A DNA stretch of 64,000 nt from Streptomyces venezuelae (GTDB lineage: Bacteria; Actinomycetota; Actinomycetes; Streptomycetales; Streptomycetaceae): the NCBI RefSeq assembly GCF_008642275.1, contig NZ_CP029189.1, forward strand, positions 2,774,001 to 2,838,000. Direction: 5' to 3'. This document shows positions 44,084 to 53,464 of this stretch, in pieces. The notes under the pieces were generated by a model. It ran no database searches. It had not been told where the DNA came from and saw only the letters and a list, made by a program, of their open reading frames with translations. Both the position numbers and the translations under genes were made by a program. How positions within the stretch are numbered: position 1 is the stretch's first letter; every line of letters starts with the position of its first letter.

Positions 44084-44398
44084 ATGCCGCGTCCGACTGC
44101 CGCACAGCTCGCGTACGGGTCCGCCACGGTCGTCGTGTCGACGATCGCCATGCTGCTGCTCTCGCAGACGAGCACCGGGCTCGGAGTCGCGGTCATCTCC
44201 GCCGCCGCGCTCGCCCTGGGTCTCCTCGTCGCGCTCACCGTGCCCATCCCGCGGCGCCGTGGCCGCCACGCGGCGCGTACGGGGTCCTCCGCGACCGCCG
44301 GGGCCTCCGGGACCGCCGCGGCCCGGGAGGGCGCGGCAGGGGCCGCACGGGTGCCCGAGCCCCGGACGGCATCGGCCGAACACCCGGTACACCACTGA
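44084..44398 (+). CDS. small hypothetical membrane protein
   Basis: A 104-residue protein with two TM segments (about 8-26 and 32-53) joined by a short QTSTGLG turn, then a basic PIPRRRGRHAAR stretch and an Ala/Gly/Glu-rich cytoplasmic tail. ATG 44084 has GAGGA about 11 nt upstream. It lies between a secreted peptidase and an RDD gene. Function not recognised. Confidence 0.68.
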   Translation: MPRPTAAQLAYGSATVVVSTIAMLLLSQTSTGLGVAVISAAALALGLLVALTVPIPRRRGRHAARTGSSATAGASGTAAAREGAAGAARVPEPRTASAEHPVHH

Positions 44399-44417
44399 CG
44401 GTTGACGCCCGACGCGG

Positions 44418-44452
44418 CGCGGGCGGCCTCCCCGGAGGGACGGCCGCCCGCG
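44418..44452. terminator. hairpin between convergent genes
   Basis: CGCGGGCGGCC and GGCCGCCCGCG form a perfect 11-bp stem with a 13-nt loop between the convergent stops at 44398 and 44481. Confidence 0.62.
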
Positions 44453-44480
44453 TCGCGATGCGTCATGTCTGCGCACCGGC

Positions 44481-45215
44481 CTATCTGTTGGCCTGGACCA
44501 CCACGGTCTTGGCGACCTTGTCGTGCAGGCCCTGCTTGTACGGCTTGTCGACCAGGATCGAGACGACCAGCGCGATCGGCCACAGGCAGGCGCAGCAGAT
44601 CAGGGTCGGCAGCCAGAGCACGGCGGCGCGCGTCAGGGAGGCGTTGGAGTTCGGCACGCTGCCGTCGTTGAGCATCGCGACGCGCAGGTTCATCGCCTTC
44701 TTGCCGACCGTCTGGCCGTTCTTCTTGGTGAACCACCAGTCGTAGCCGACGTACGCGACGATCGAGATCAGGGTCATGATCAGGCCGCTGCCGCTGTACG
44801 ACTTGCCGACGACCTCGCTGATGTCCTCGCCCTGGTCGGTGTCGAACCGGTAGCGGTTCGTGCCGAAGGCCAGCTGGATGAGGGCCAGCGGGATGGCGAT
44901 GATCACGACGTCGATGATGCGCGCGAGGAGCCGCTTGCCGAAGTCGGCGAGCGGGGGCATCCCGGCGAGCGGATCGGGCATGCCGTAGCCGCCGCTCCCG
45001 CCGTACGGGTCTCCGCCGCCTCCGTACGGGGGCGGCGGGGGCGGGTATCCCCCACCACCGCCGCCGCCGCCCGGGCCTCCGGGCGGGGGCGGCTGACCGC
45101 CACCGGGGGGCGGCGAGCCGTACGGCGAACCGCCCGACGGAGGCGTCGGTTCCTGGGGCTTCTTGAGGAACGGGTCGTCCTCGGGCGGCTGGCCCGGCGG
45201 CTGGTCGGTACTCAT
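44481..45215 (-). CDS. RDD family protein with Pro/Gly-rich N-terminus
   Basis: A 244-residue membrane protein. Residues 1-85 are Pro/Gly/Tyr-rich (GGGGGYPPPPPPYGG). The RDD domain follows: LADFGKRLLARIIDVVIIAIP with the Arg-Asp pair, then TKKNGQTVGKKAMNLRVAML and about three TM segments, ending in LHDKVAKTVVV. RDD proteins may transport small ions or be signalling modules; function unsettled. It lies downstream of another RDD gene on the same strand, 100 bp apart. Confidence 0.88.
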   Translation of the reverse strand: MSTDQPPGQPPEDDPFLKKPQEPTPPSGGSPYGSPPPGGGQPPPPGGPGGGGGGGGYPPPPPPYGGGGDPYGGSGGYGMPDPLAGMPPLADFGKRLLARIIDVVIIAIPLALIQLAFGTNRYRFDTDQGEDISEVVGKSYSGSGLIMTLISIVAYVGYDWWFTKKNGQTVGKKAMNLRVAMLNDGSVPNSNASLTRAAVLWLPTLICCACLWPIALVVSILVDKPYKQGLHDKVAKTVVVQANR

Positions 45216-45315
45216 GGCCCGAGTCGAACCCGGCTCCGGCACCCTCGCAACGGGACCGCGTCCATTCGGGGGCAGACGCGGGGCCGGACTGCGGGGCCGG
45301 GCCCTCCGGGCGGGC

Positions 45316-46893
45316 TCAGCGGGCCACGTACGTGCCGGCCGCCTTGTCGTGCCAGGCCTGGCGGCGCGGGCGGTCCACGAGGGACCAGAGGCTGCCCGGG
45401 AGGCCGAGGACGGCGTACACCAGCCAGCGGCGCAGGGCCGCGCCGAAGGTGGGCGGGCGCAGGGTGGCGGTGGCCAGGACCCGGACGCCCAGCAGCTTCT
45501 TGCCGGGGGTGCGGCCCCAGCGTGCGGTGGGCAGCACCTCGTAGAGGATCCCGAAGAGGAGGACGGCGCCGACGACCAGGCCCAGCAGGCCGGCGATGGT
45601 CCCGTCGAGGAGCCAGACGGTGGTGGTGCGGCCGCTCGCCCGGGCGGCGTCCACCTTGGCCTCGACGTGGGCGGCGGCCTCGGGGAGGAGCCGCAGGGCG
45701 ACGGCCGCGGCGACGGCCGCGTAGAGGAGCGAGTCCAGGGCGCGGGCCACGGCCCGGCGGGTGAACCCGGCGGGGCGCACGGCCCGCTCGGCCATCCGCT
45801 CGAACACCTCCCGGGGTGTACGGGCCCCCGCGGGTCGGGAGCCGGAGCCGCCCGGACGGTCCTCCTCGGGCCCGCGCGGCTCCTGGATGCGGGACTGCGG
45901 CCGGGGCTGGGGCTGGGGCTCCGCCGGGGCGGGCGCGTCGGGCCGTGCCGTGATCCTCGGGCGGACTCCGGCGGGGCGCGGGGCCCAGACCTCGGGGCGG
46001 TCGGCGGCCGGGGCGGCGGGCGCGGCGGGGCGCGGCCGGGACGGGGCCGGTGCCGGGGTGGGAGCCGGAGCGGGTGGGGCGGCGACCGCCTCGGGCCAGG
46101 AGGAGGTGAGCCCGGATCCGCCCGCTCCGCCGGTTCCGGGAGCGTCGGGCCACTCCGGGGCGGGGGCCGGGGCCGGGGCAGGGGTCTGGGTCCTTGCGGC
46201 CGGGGCCGCCGGTGCCGGGGCCGGCGGTGCCGGGGCGGCCGGTTCCGGGGCCGCCGGGGACCGCACCGACAGGATCCCGGCGGCGGCCTGCTCGGGGAGT
46301 CTCGCGGGGGCTGCCGCCGGGCCCGCCGGGGCCGCCGCGGCGGCCGCCGTACGGGCCAGGGAGATGCCCGCCGATCTCGGGGACGGTCCGGGTTCGGGTT
46401 CCGCTTCGGGTTCCGGTTCGGGCCGCGGCACGGACTGCGCGGCGGGTTCCGGACGCGGCGCGCTGCCCCACGAGACCCGGTGGTCGCGGGGCCCGCCGAA
46501 GCCGGCCTGGTGCACGGGATCGGCCTGCCACACCGCGGGCTCGGCGACGGCCGCCGGGGCGGGCGCCGGCGCGGCGGCCGGCTCCGGGAGCGTCTCGGTC
46601 GCGGAGGTCTCGTCGAGGAACACCGGCCCCGTCTCGTCCGTGCGCAGGGCGCGCCCGTCGTGCCCGCCGCGGACGGCCGGTGCGGCGACGGGTGCGGGCG
46701 CGGGCGCGGCGGGCACGGCGACGGGGGCCGGAGCGGGGGCGGCCTGCGCGGCGGGTGCCGGATGCGGGGCAGGGCGGCTCGTACCCGGAACCCAGGCCGC
46801 TCCGTTCCAGTAGCGGATGTACCCCGGGATGGACGGATCCGGGTAGTAGCCCTCGCGGGCCGCGTGCTCGCCGTCACCAGGGGAGGCCGTCAT
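45316..46893 (-). CDS. RDD family protein with DUF2510 and long Ala/Pro linker
   Basis: A 525-residue protein. The N-terminus carries a DUF2510 motif (GYYPDPSIPGYIRYWNGAAWV, a tryptophan-rich module). A 320-residue Ala/Pro-rich low-complexity linker follows, then an RDD domain from about 375: AGFTRRAVARALDSLLYAAV, GRTPGKKLLGVRVLATA and AWHDKAAGTYVAR. ATG 46893 has GGAG 8 nt upstream. The paralogue downstream shares the RDD domain only. The linker length is likely to vary between strains. Confidence 0.87.
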   Translation of the reverse strand: MTASPGDGEHAAREGYYPDPSIPGYIRYWNGAAWVPGTSRPAPHPAPAAQAAPAPAPVAVPAAPAPAPVAAPAVRGGHDGRALRTDETGPVFLDETSATETLPEPAAAPAPAPAAVAEPAVWQADPVHQAGFGGPRDHRVSWGSAPRPEPAAQSVPRPEPEPEAEPEPGPSPRSAGISLARTAAAAAAPAGPAAAPARLPEQAAAGILSVRSPAAPEPAAPAPPAPAPAAPAARTQTPAPAPAPAPEWPDAPGTGGAGGSGLTSSWPEAVAAPPAPAPTPAPAPSRPRPAAPAAPAADRPEVWAPRPAGVRPRITARPDAPAPAEPQPQPRPQSRIQEPRGPEEDRPGGSGSRPAGARTPREVFERMAERAVRPAGFTRRAVARALDSLLYAAVAAAVALRLLPEAAAHVEAKVDAARASGRTTTVWLLDGTIAGLLGLVVGAVLLFGILYEVLPTARWGRTPGKKLLGVRVLATATLRPPTFGAALRRWLVYAVLGLPGSLWSLVDRPRRQAWHDKAAGTYVAR

Positions 46894-47150
46894 GTCCCCA
46901 ACTCCGATCGTGGCTTGAGGCTTGTGCAAGGGAGGACCATAGCCAAGAACCGCCCCCCGACAGGTCCGGTAACGGGAGAATCCAAGCAAACGAGCGAACG
47001 TCACCCTGCACGACGGTTTTCGGTCAGCCGAAAGAAATCGGCCAATCTCCGCTTCGGGGCCCGAAGTCGCGTCATGCCCGGGCACACTGCCGCTCTCTCC
47101 GGGTGTGGGGCCCCGTCCGGCCCCGCGCACCGAACCGAAGTGAGGCCGTC

Positions 47151-47630
47151 ATGCACTACCCCGTCATCGAGCGCGAGCTGGAACTGAAGCTGGTCCTGTC
47201 CCCCGAGCGCAGCATCCCCGTCCCGGCCCGGCTCATCTACCTCACGCACGACCCGTACGCCGTCCACATCACCTTCCACACCGGCTCGAACACCCCCGTC
47301 AACTGGACGTTCGCCCGCGAACTGCTCGTCGAGGGGGTGTTCCGCCCGTGCGGACACGGGGACGTCCGGATCTGGCCCACGAAGGTCGACAACAAGGCCG
47401 TGCTCTGCATGGCGCTCACCTCCCCCGACGGCGACGCCCTGCTGGAGGCCCCGGCGACCGCCGTGTCGGCCTGGCTGGAGCGCACGCTGCGCGTCGTTCC
47501 GCCCGGCACCGAGACCGAGCGCCTCGGTCTGGAGGACGCGCTGGCCGAGCTGCTCACGCCGACCCCGGCCGACGACCTGTGGCTGCGCGACCCGTGGCCG
47601 TCGGACGAGTCGGCGGACGGGGACCTGTGA
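47151..47630 (+). CDS. ssgG: SsgA-like sporulation cell-division protein (SsgG type)
   Basis: A 159-residue SsgA-like protein of the family that localises division and spore-wall machinery in Streptomyces. The fold is visible as LVLSPERSIPVPARLIYLTHDPYAV, FHTGSNTPVNWTFARELLVEGV and GDVRIWPTKVDNKAVLCMAL. The position upstream of the FAD oxidase, TPR and hppD genes matches SsgG of S. coelicolor (SCO2924, from memory). ATG 47151 has GAGG 6 nt upstream. The last 25 residues are acidic and Pro/Asp-rich. Confidence 0.88.
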   Translation: MHYPVIERELELKLVLSPERSIPVPARLIYLTHDPYAVHITFHTGSNTPVNWTFARELLVEGVFRPCGHGDVRIWPTKVDNKAVLCMALTSPDGDALLEAPATAVSAWLERTLRVVPPGTETERLGLEDALAELLTPTPADDLWLRDPWPSDESADGDL

Positions 47631-47707
47631 TGCCCGGCGGCCTCGGGCGGGGCGGGTGGGCTCCGGGCCGCCGCGGGCGTACGCCGGGCGGCCCGTGCCG
47701 GGAGGCG

Positions 47708-49090
47708 TCAGAAGAGCTTGCCGGGATTGAGCAGCCCGAGCGGGTCGAAGGCCTGCTTGACGGCCCGCTGCATCTCCATTCCCACGGGGCCGAGTTCGCG
47801 GGCCAGCCACTCCTTCTTCAGCACCCCGACCCCGTGTTCGCCGGTGATGGTCCCGCCCAGGGAGAGGCCGAGCGCCATGATCTCGCCGAAGGACTCGCGG
47901 GCCCGCCGCGTCTCGTCCTCGTCCGCGGGGTCGAAGCAGACGATCGGGTGGGTGTTGCCGTCCCCGGCGTGCGCGCAGACCCCGATGAGCAGGTCCTGGG
48001 CGCGGGCGATGGCGGCCGTACCGTCCAGCATCTCGCCGAGCCGCGAGCGCGGTACGCACACGTCGTCGATCATCGTCGCCGGCCGCAGCGCCTCCAGCGC
48101 GGGGAAGGACATCCGGCGGGCCTGGAGCAGCAGTTCGGACTCCGCCTCGTCCTCGGCGGGGACGACGGCGGTGGCTCCGGCGGCCGTGCACAGCTCGCCG
48201 ACGGCCGCGAGGTCCCCGGGGGCGTGCGGGGTGTCGAAGGCGGCCAGCAGCAGCGCCTCCGTGGTCTCGGGCAGTCCCATCTTCCCGAGGGCGTTGACGG
48301 CCCGGACGGTGGTCCGGTCCATCAGTTCCAGCAGCGAGGGGGCCAGGCCCGCCTCCATGACGGCGCAGACGGCCTCGCAGGCCGCCGCGACGGAGGGGAA
48401 CTCGGCGGCCAGTGCCAGCTGCCGGGGCGGCGCGGGCCGCAGGGCGAGGACGGCCTGGACGACCACGCCCAGGCTGCCTTCGGATCCCACGAAGAGCCGG
48501 GTGAGGTCGTAGCCGGCCACGCCCTTGGCGGTACGGCGGCCCGTGCGCAGCAGCCGCCCGTCGGCCAGGACCACGTCGAGGCCGAGCACGTACTCGGCGG
48601 TGACCCCGTACTTGACGCAGCACAGGCCGCCCGAGGCGGTGCCGATGTTGCCGCCGATGGTGCACTGCTCCCAGCTGGAGGGGTCGGGCGGGTAGTACAG
48701 GCCCTGTTCGGCGACGGCCCGTGAGAGCACGGCGTTGACCACGCCCGGCTCGACCACGGCGATCCGGTCGACGGCGCTGATCTCCAGGATCCGGTCCATC
48801 TTGACGAGCGAGAGGACGATGCAGCCGTCGGAGGCGTTGGCTCCGCCGGACAGGCCCGTGCGGGCGCCCTGCGGGACCACGGGGACGCGTAGGGCCGTGG
48901 CGGTGCGCAGGACGTGCTGGACCTGTTCCACGGTCCGGGGCAGGACGACGACGGCCGGGGTGCCGGCGGCGCAGAAGCTGGCCATGTCGGTGGCGTAGGA
49001 GGTGGTCACCTGGGGATCGGTGAGCAGGGCCTCGGCGGGGAGCCCTTCGAGCAGGCCGGCCCGCAGACGTGCGAAGAGATCGTCATCCAT
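47708..49090 (-). CDS. FAD-linked oxidase (glycolate oxidase GlcD-like)
   Basis: A 460-residue flavoprotein of the VAO/PCMH family. The FAD-binding domain has VVPQGARTGLSGGANASDGC and VEPGVVNAVLSRA, with DPSSWEQCTIGGNIGTASGG. The C-terminal FAD-oxidase domain has CAHAGDGNTHPI and GGTITGEHGVGVLKK, typical of glycolate and D-lactate oxidases. The electron acceptor and substrate are not fixed by sequence. Convergent with ssgG (77-bp gap) and divergent from the TPR gene. Confidence 0.92.
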   Translation of the reverse strand: MDDDLFARLRAGLLEGLPAEALLTDPQVTTSYATDMASFCAAGTPAVVVLPRTVEQVQHVLRTATALRVPVVPQGARTGLSGGANASDGCIVLSLVKMDRILEISAVDRIAVVEPGVVNAVLSRAVAEQGLYYPPDPSSWEQCTIGGNIGTASGGLCCVKYGVTAEYVLGLDVVLADGRLLRTGRRTAKGVAGYDLTRLFVGSEGSLGVVVQAVLALRPAPPRQLALAAEFPSVAAACEAVCAVMEAGLAPSLLELMDRTTVRAVNALGKMGLPETTEALLLAAFDTPHAPGDLAAVGELCTAAGATAVVPAEDEAESELLLQARRMSFPALEALRPATMIDDVCVPRSRLGEMLDGTAAIARAQDLLIGVCAHAGDGNTHPIVCFDPADEDETRRARESFGEIMALGLSLGGTITGEHGVGVLKKEWLARELGPVGMEMQRAVKQAFDPLGLLNPGKLF

Positions 49091-49186
49091 GGGACCAGCG
49101 TGGCAGCCGGGGCCATCGGTGTGAACACGGCCGCGCTCTCCTTCGGACACCTCGGCGAGCTCTTCATATTGACGCACAGTGACCCC

Positions 49187-50686
49187 ATGGACCGTATCGA
49201 CGAGGAATCGCAGACGCCGGCGCCGCCCGTGACCTTCACCGGCCGCAAGACGCTCGTGGCGGCCGCGGTCGCCGTGGTCCTGATCGCCGGGGCCCTGCTG
49301 ATCCGGCCTGCCAGGACCGGGGACGACGCCCGTCCGCCGGAGCCGAGCGAGCGTGCCGCGTCGGCGGTGGGCATGGGCGCGCCCGCCGCCGCGGTGGACC
49401 TGACGGCGCTGGTGGCGGACCGGGAGAAGTGGCTCGCGGCGCATCCGGACGATGACGCCTCGTGGGCCGTGCTCGGCTCCGCGTACCTCGAACAGGCGCG
49501 GCGGACGGCCGAATCCGGCTGGTACCCGAAGGCGGAGAAGGCGCTGAAGCGCTCGCTGGAGATCCGGCCGGCCGAGAAGGGCAACTTCGACGCGATGACG
49601 GGCATGGGTGCGCTGGCCAATGCCCGGCGGGACTTCGGGACGGGCCGCAAGTGGGGCGAGCTCGTACGGGCGCAGGCGCCCAAGCGGTGGTCGGCGTACC
49701 CGGTGCTGGTGGACGCGTACACCGGGCTCGGCGACTACAAGGGCGCGCAGAAGGCGATGGAGCTGCTGCTGGAGATCCGGCCGGGTCTGGCCGCGTACGT
49801 CAGGGCCTCGCAGGTGTACCGGGACCGGGGCTGGCGCGAGGACGCGGTGGTGTCCATGGAGCACGCAGCGGGCGCGGCGAAGACCCCGGCGGAGAAGGCG
49901 TACGCGCTGTTCCGCCTCGGGGAGCTGTCCTGGGAGCGGGGCGACGCGGCCGAGGCGCTGCGGCAGTACGAGGGTGCGCTGCGGACGGATCCGGCTCAGG
50001 CGGAGGCGCTCGGCGGCCGGGCCCGGGCGCTGGCCGCTCTGGGGCGCGGCGGGGAGGCGGTACGGGACTACCGGCTGGCGCTGGGCCGGGCGGCGGTGCC
50101 GCAGCTGGCGCGGGAGCTGGGTGAGCTGCTGGACGCTCTGGGGCGGCCCCAGGAGGCGCGTGCCCAGTACGAGGCGCTGGCCACGATGGTGGCCCGGGAC
50201 AGCGGGAACGGGGTCGACGACGCGGTCCTCCTCGGGCTGTACGAGGCGGACCACGGCGATGCGGCCGCGGCGGTGCGGCGCCTGTCGCAGGAGTGGTCGC
50301 GGCACAAGAGCGTGCAGGTCGCGGACGCGCTGGGGTGGGCGCTGCACCAGAGCGGCGAGGACACCGCGGCGCTGGAGTACGCGAAGAAGGCCATGGAACC
50401 TGGGCTGCGCAGCGCCGACTTCGCCTACCACCGGGCGATGATCGAGCAGGGCCTCGGTGACGAGGAGGCGGCCCGCCGCCACCTCCAGGAGGCCCTGCGG
50501 ACGAACCCGCACTTCTCGCCGCTGCGCGGGCCGCTGGCGAAGCAGGCCCTGGCGTCGATCGCGCAGCTGCCGCCGGGAGGCCCGGAGAACATCCGGCCGA
50601 CGGCTCCGTGGGTGGAGCCGGAGCTCCCGAAGGCGGCGAAGCCGACGCCGACCCCTACCCCGTCGCCGAAGCCGACGGGGCGCTGA
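49187..50686 (+). CDS. TPR protein with N-terminal membrane anchor
   Basis: A 499-residue protein. A short cytoplasmic segment is followed by a TM helix (about 20-40), then a long TPR solenoid with units such as AWAVLGSAYLEQARRTAE, AAEALRQYEGALRTDPAQAEAL and LEYAKKAMEPGLRSADF. The C-terminus is Pro/Thr-rich (PTPTPTPSPKPTGR). ATG 49187 has no ribosome-binding site, so leaderless translation is possible. Likely an envelope scaffold, function unknown. A strong hairpin follows. Confidence 0.87.
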   Translation: MDRIDEESQTPAPPVTFTGRKTLVAAAVAVVLIAGALLIRPARTGDDARPPEPSERAASAVGMGAPAAAVDLTALVADREKWLAAHPDDDASWAVLGSAYLEQARRTAESGWYPKAEKALKRSLEIRPAEKGNFDAMTGMGALANARRDFGTGRKWGELVRAQAPKRWSAYPVLVDAYTGLGDYKGAQKAMELLLEIRPGLAAYVRASQVYRDRGWREDAVVSMEHAAGAAKTPAEKAYALFRLGELSWERGDAAEALRQYEGALRTDPAQAEALGGRARALAALGRGGEAVRDYRLALGRAAVPQLARELGELLDALGRPQEARAQYEALATMVARDSGNGVDDAVLLGLYEADHGDAAAAVRRLSQEWSRHKSVQVADALGWALHQSGEDTAALEYAKKAMEPGLRSADFAYHRAMIEQGLGDEEAARRHLQEALRTNPHFSPLRGPLAKQALASIAQLPPGGPENIRPTAPWVEPELPKAAKPTPTPTPSPKPTGR

Positions 50687-50692
50687 CACGAC

Positions 50693-50722
50693 GGCGCCGC
50701 ACCCGGGAACGGGTGCGGCGCC
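50693..50722. terminator. terminator after TPR gene / hppD
   Basis: GGCGCCGCACCCG and CGGGTGCGGCGCC form a perfect 13-bp stem with a GGAA loop, 6 bp past the TPR stop, in the gap before the convergent hppD stop. Confidence 0.85.
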
Positions 50723-50817
50723 GGGCCCCCCTCGGGCCGTGTCGTGAGGACCCGCCGCGTGGTGCACCCGGGGAGAGGCGCGTGCGGCGCGTCGGAACCG
50801 GCGGGCCGGGCCGGAGG

Positions 50818-52113
<1,296 letters not shown>

Positions 52114-52593
52114 ATGGGCATCGACGAACTCGACGGCCGGCTCATCGTCCTGCTCGCCCGCGAGCCGCGGATCGGGGTCCTGGAGGCCTCGCGGCGCCTC
52201 GGCGTGGCCCGTGGAACCGTCCAGGCACGCCTGGACCGGCTCCAGTCGAACGGGGTCATCCGCGGGTTCGGCCCGCAGGTCGACCCGACGGCCCTCGGGT
52301 ATCCGGTGACCGCGTTCGCGACGCTGGAGATCAAGCAGGGGCAGGGGGCGGACGTACGGGCGCACCTGGACGGGGTGCCGGAGGTGCTGGAGCTGCACAC
52401 CACCACCGGGCACGGGGACATGCTGTGCCGGCTGGTGGCGCGGTCCAACGCGGACCTGCAGCGGGTGATCGACCGCGTGGTCGGCTTCGAGGGGATCGTG
52501 CGGGCCTCGACGGCGATCGTGATGGAGAACCCCGTACCGCTGCGGATCATCCCGCTGGTGGAGCAGGCGGCGGAGGACGACACCCGGGACTGA
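52114..52593 (+). CDS. Lrp/AsnC family regulator
   Basis: A 159-residue regulator. The N-terminal winged helix is IDELDGRLIVLLAREPRIGVLEASRRLGVARGTVQARLDRLQ, and the RAM ligand domain follows (VTAFATLEIKQG, VLELHTTTGHGDMLCRLVAR). ATG 52114 has GGAGG 5 nt upstream. It is divergent from hppD, so control of tyrosine catabolism is likely; the effector may be tyrosine or a related compound. Confidence 0.93.
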   Translation: MGIDELDGRLIVLLAREPRIGVLEASRRLGVARGTVQARLDRLQSNGVIRGFGPQVDPTALGYPVTAFATLEIKQGQGADVRAHLDGVPEVLELHTTTGHGDMLCRLVARSNADLQRVIDRVVGFEGIVRASTAIVMENPVPLRIIPLVEQAAEDDTRD

Positions 52594-52617
52594 GGCCCGC
52601 TCCGGGGCCGGGGAAGT

Positions 52618-52655
52618 AGTTGCAAAGAAACACTTGCATAGAACTCTTTGCAACT
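52618..52655. promoter_or_regulatory. inverted-repeat operator before HTH regulator
   Basis: AGTTGCAAAG and CTTTGCAACT are perfect 10-bp arms 18 nt apart, with TTGCATAGA in the middle as a third related half site. It ends 13 bp before the regulator start, as expected of an autoregulatory site. Confidence 0.68.
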
Positions 52656-52668
52656 CTATCGTCGAGCC

Positions 52669-53280
52669 ATGCCCGAGAAGCCGCAAGAACCGCAAGAACC
52701 GGAAGCACCCACAGGGCCCACCGAGCCCAACGTCCGTACGCTCGACGCCCGTTCACTGCGCGGCCTCGCCCACCCGCTGCGCATCCGCCTGCTGGCCGCG
52801 CTGCGCCACGACGGCCCCGCGACCGCGTCCCAACTGGCGGACCGGCTCGGGGAGTCGAGCGGAGCCACCAGCTACCACCTGCGCCAGCTCGCGGCCCACG
52901 GCTTCGTCGAGGACGCGCCCGAACACGGCAAGGGTCGCGAGCGCTGGTGGCGGGCGGTGTACGACGGCACGGCGTTCGACGAGACGCTGACCCTCGACGA
53001 GGACCCGGCCGTGCGCGGTGCGGCGGACCTCTTCCTGCACGAGATCGCGACGATCCACACGCAGGAGCTGAGCACCTGGCTCGGCAACGCCCACGACTGG
53101 CCCACGGAGTGGCGGCGCGGCGCGGACATGAGCGACTTCACCCTGCACCTGACTCCCGCGCAGAGCCACGAGCTGATCCACAAGATGCACGACCTGATCA
53201 ACAGCTATCGCGACCTGCCGGCCTCGCAGGACACCAAGGCGGTCCGCTTCCACACGCACGCCTTCCCGCGCCAAGCCTGA
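52669..53280 (+). CDS. ArsR-like winged-helix regulator
   Basis: A 203-residue protein. After a Pro/Glu-rich N-terminus, residues 28-95 are a winged helix: ARSLRGLAHPLRIRLLAALRHDGPATASQLADRLGESSGATSYHLRQL with the recognition helix at its end and a wing region ERWWRAV. The C-terminal 100 residues are a helical domain of unknown ligand. No metal-binding cysteines are present, so it is not a classical metal sensor. The MFS exporter gene follows 184 bp downstream; the regulator probably controls it and itself. Confidence 0.9.
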   Translation: MPEKPQEPQEPEAPTGPTEPNVRTLDARSLRGLAHPLRIRLLAALRHDGPATASQLADRLGESSGATSYHLRQLAAHGFVEDAPEHGKGRERWWRAVYDGTAFDETLTLDEDPAVRGAADLFLHEIATIHTQELSTWLGNAHDWPTEWRRGADMSDFTLHLTPAQSHELIHKMHDLINSYRDLPASQDTKAVRFHTHAFPRQA

Positions 53281-53310
53281 CCCCGGCGGGAACGGCCCGC
53301 ACCGTTCCGG

Positions 53311-53403
53311 CCCCGCCGGCGTTCGAGACGCGGGCCCGGGCAGCGCCCGGCACCCGCCCGGCACCCGCCCCGCACCCGCACCCGCCCCGCCCCCGCCCCG
53401 CAC
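53311..53403. repeat. dispersed intergenic repeat copy 3 plus Pro-type low complexity
   Basis: CCCCGCCGGCGTTCGAGACG followed by CGGGCCCGGGCAGCGCCCGG is a diverged copy of the dispersed repeat. It continues into runs of CCCGGCACCCG and CGCACCCGC units, a short low-complexity array in the leader of the MFS gene. Confidence 0.72.
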
Positions 53404-53464
53404 ACGAGAACACCCTTGAGCCGCCCGCAGGGCACCCGCACACGACCCGTCCGAGGAGTCCCCC

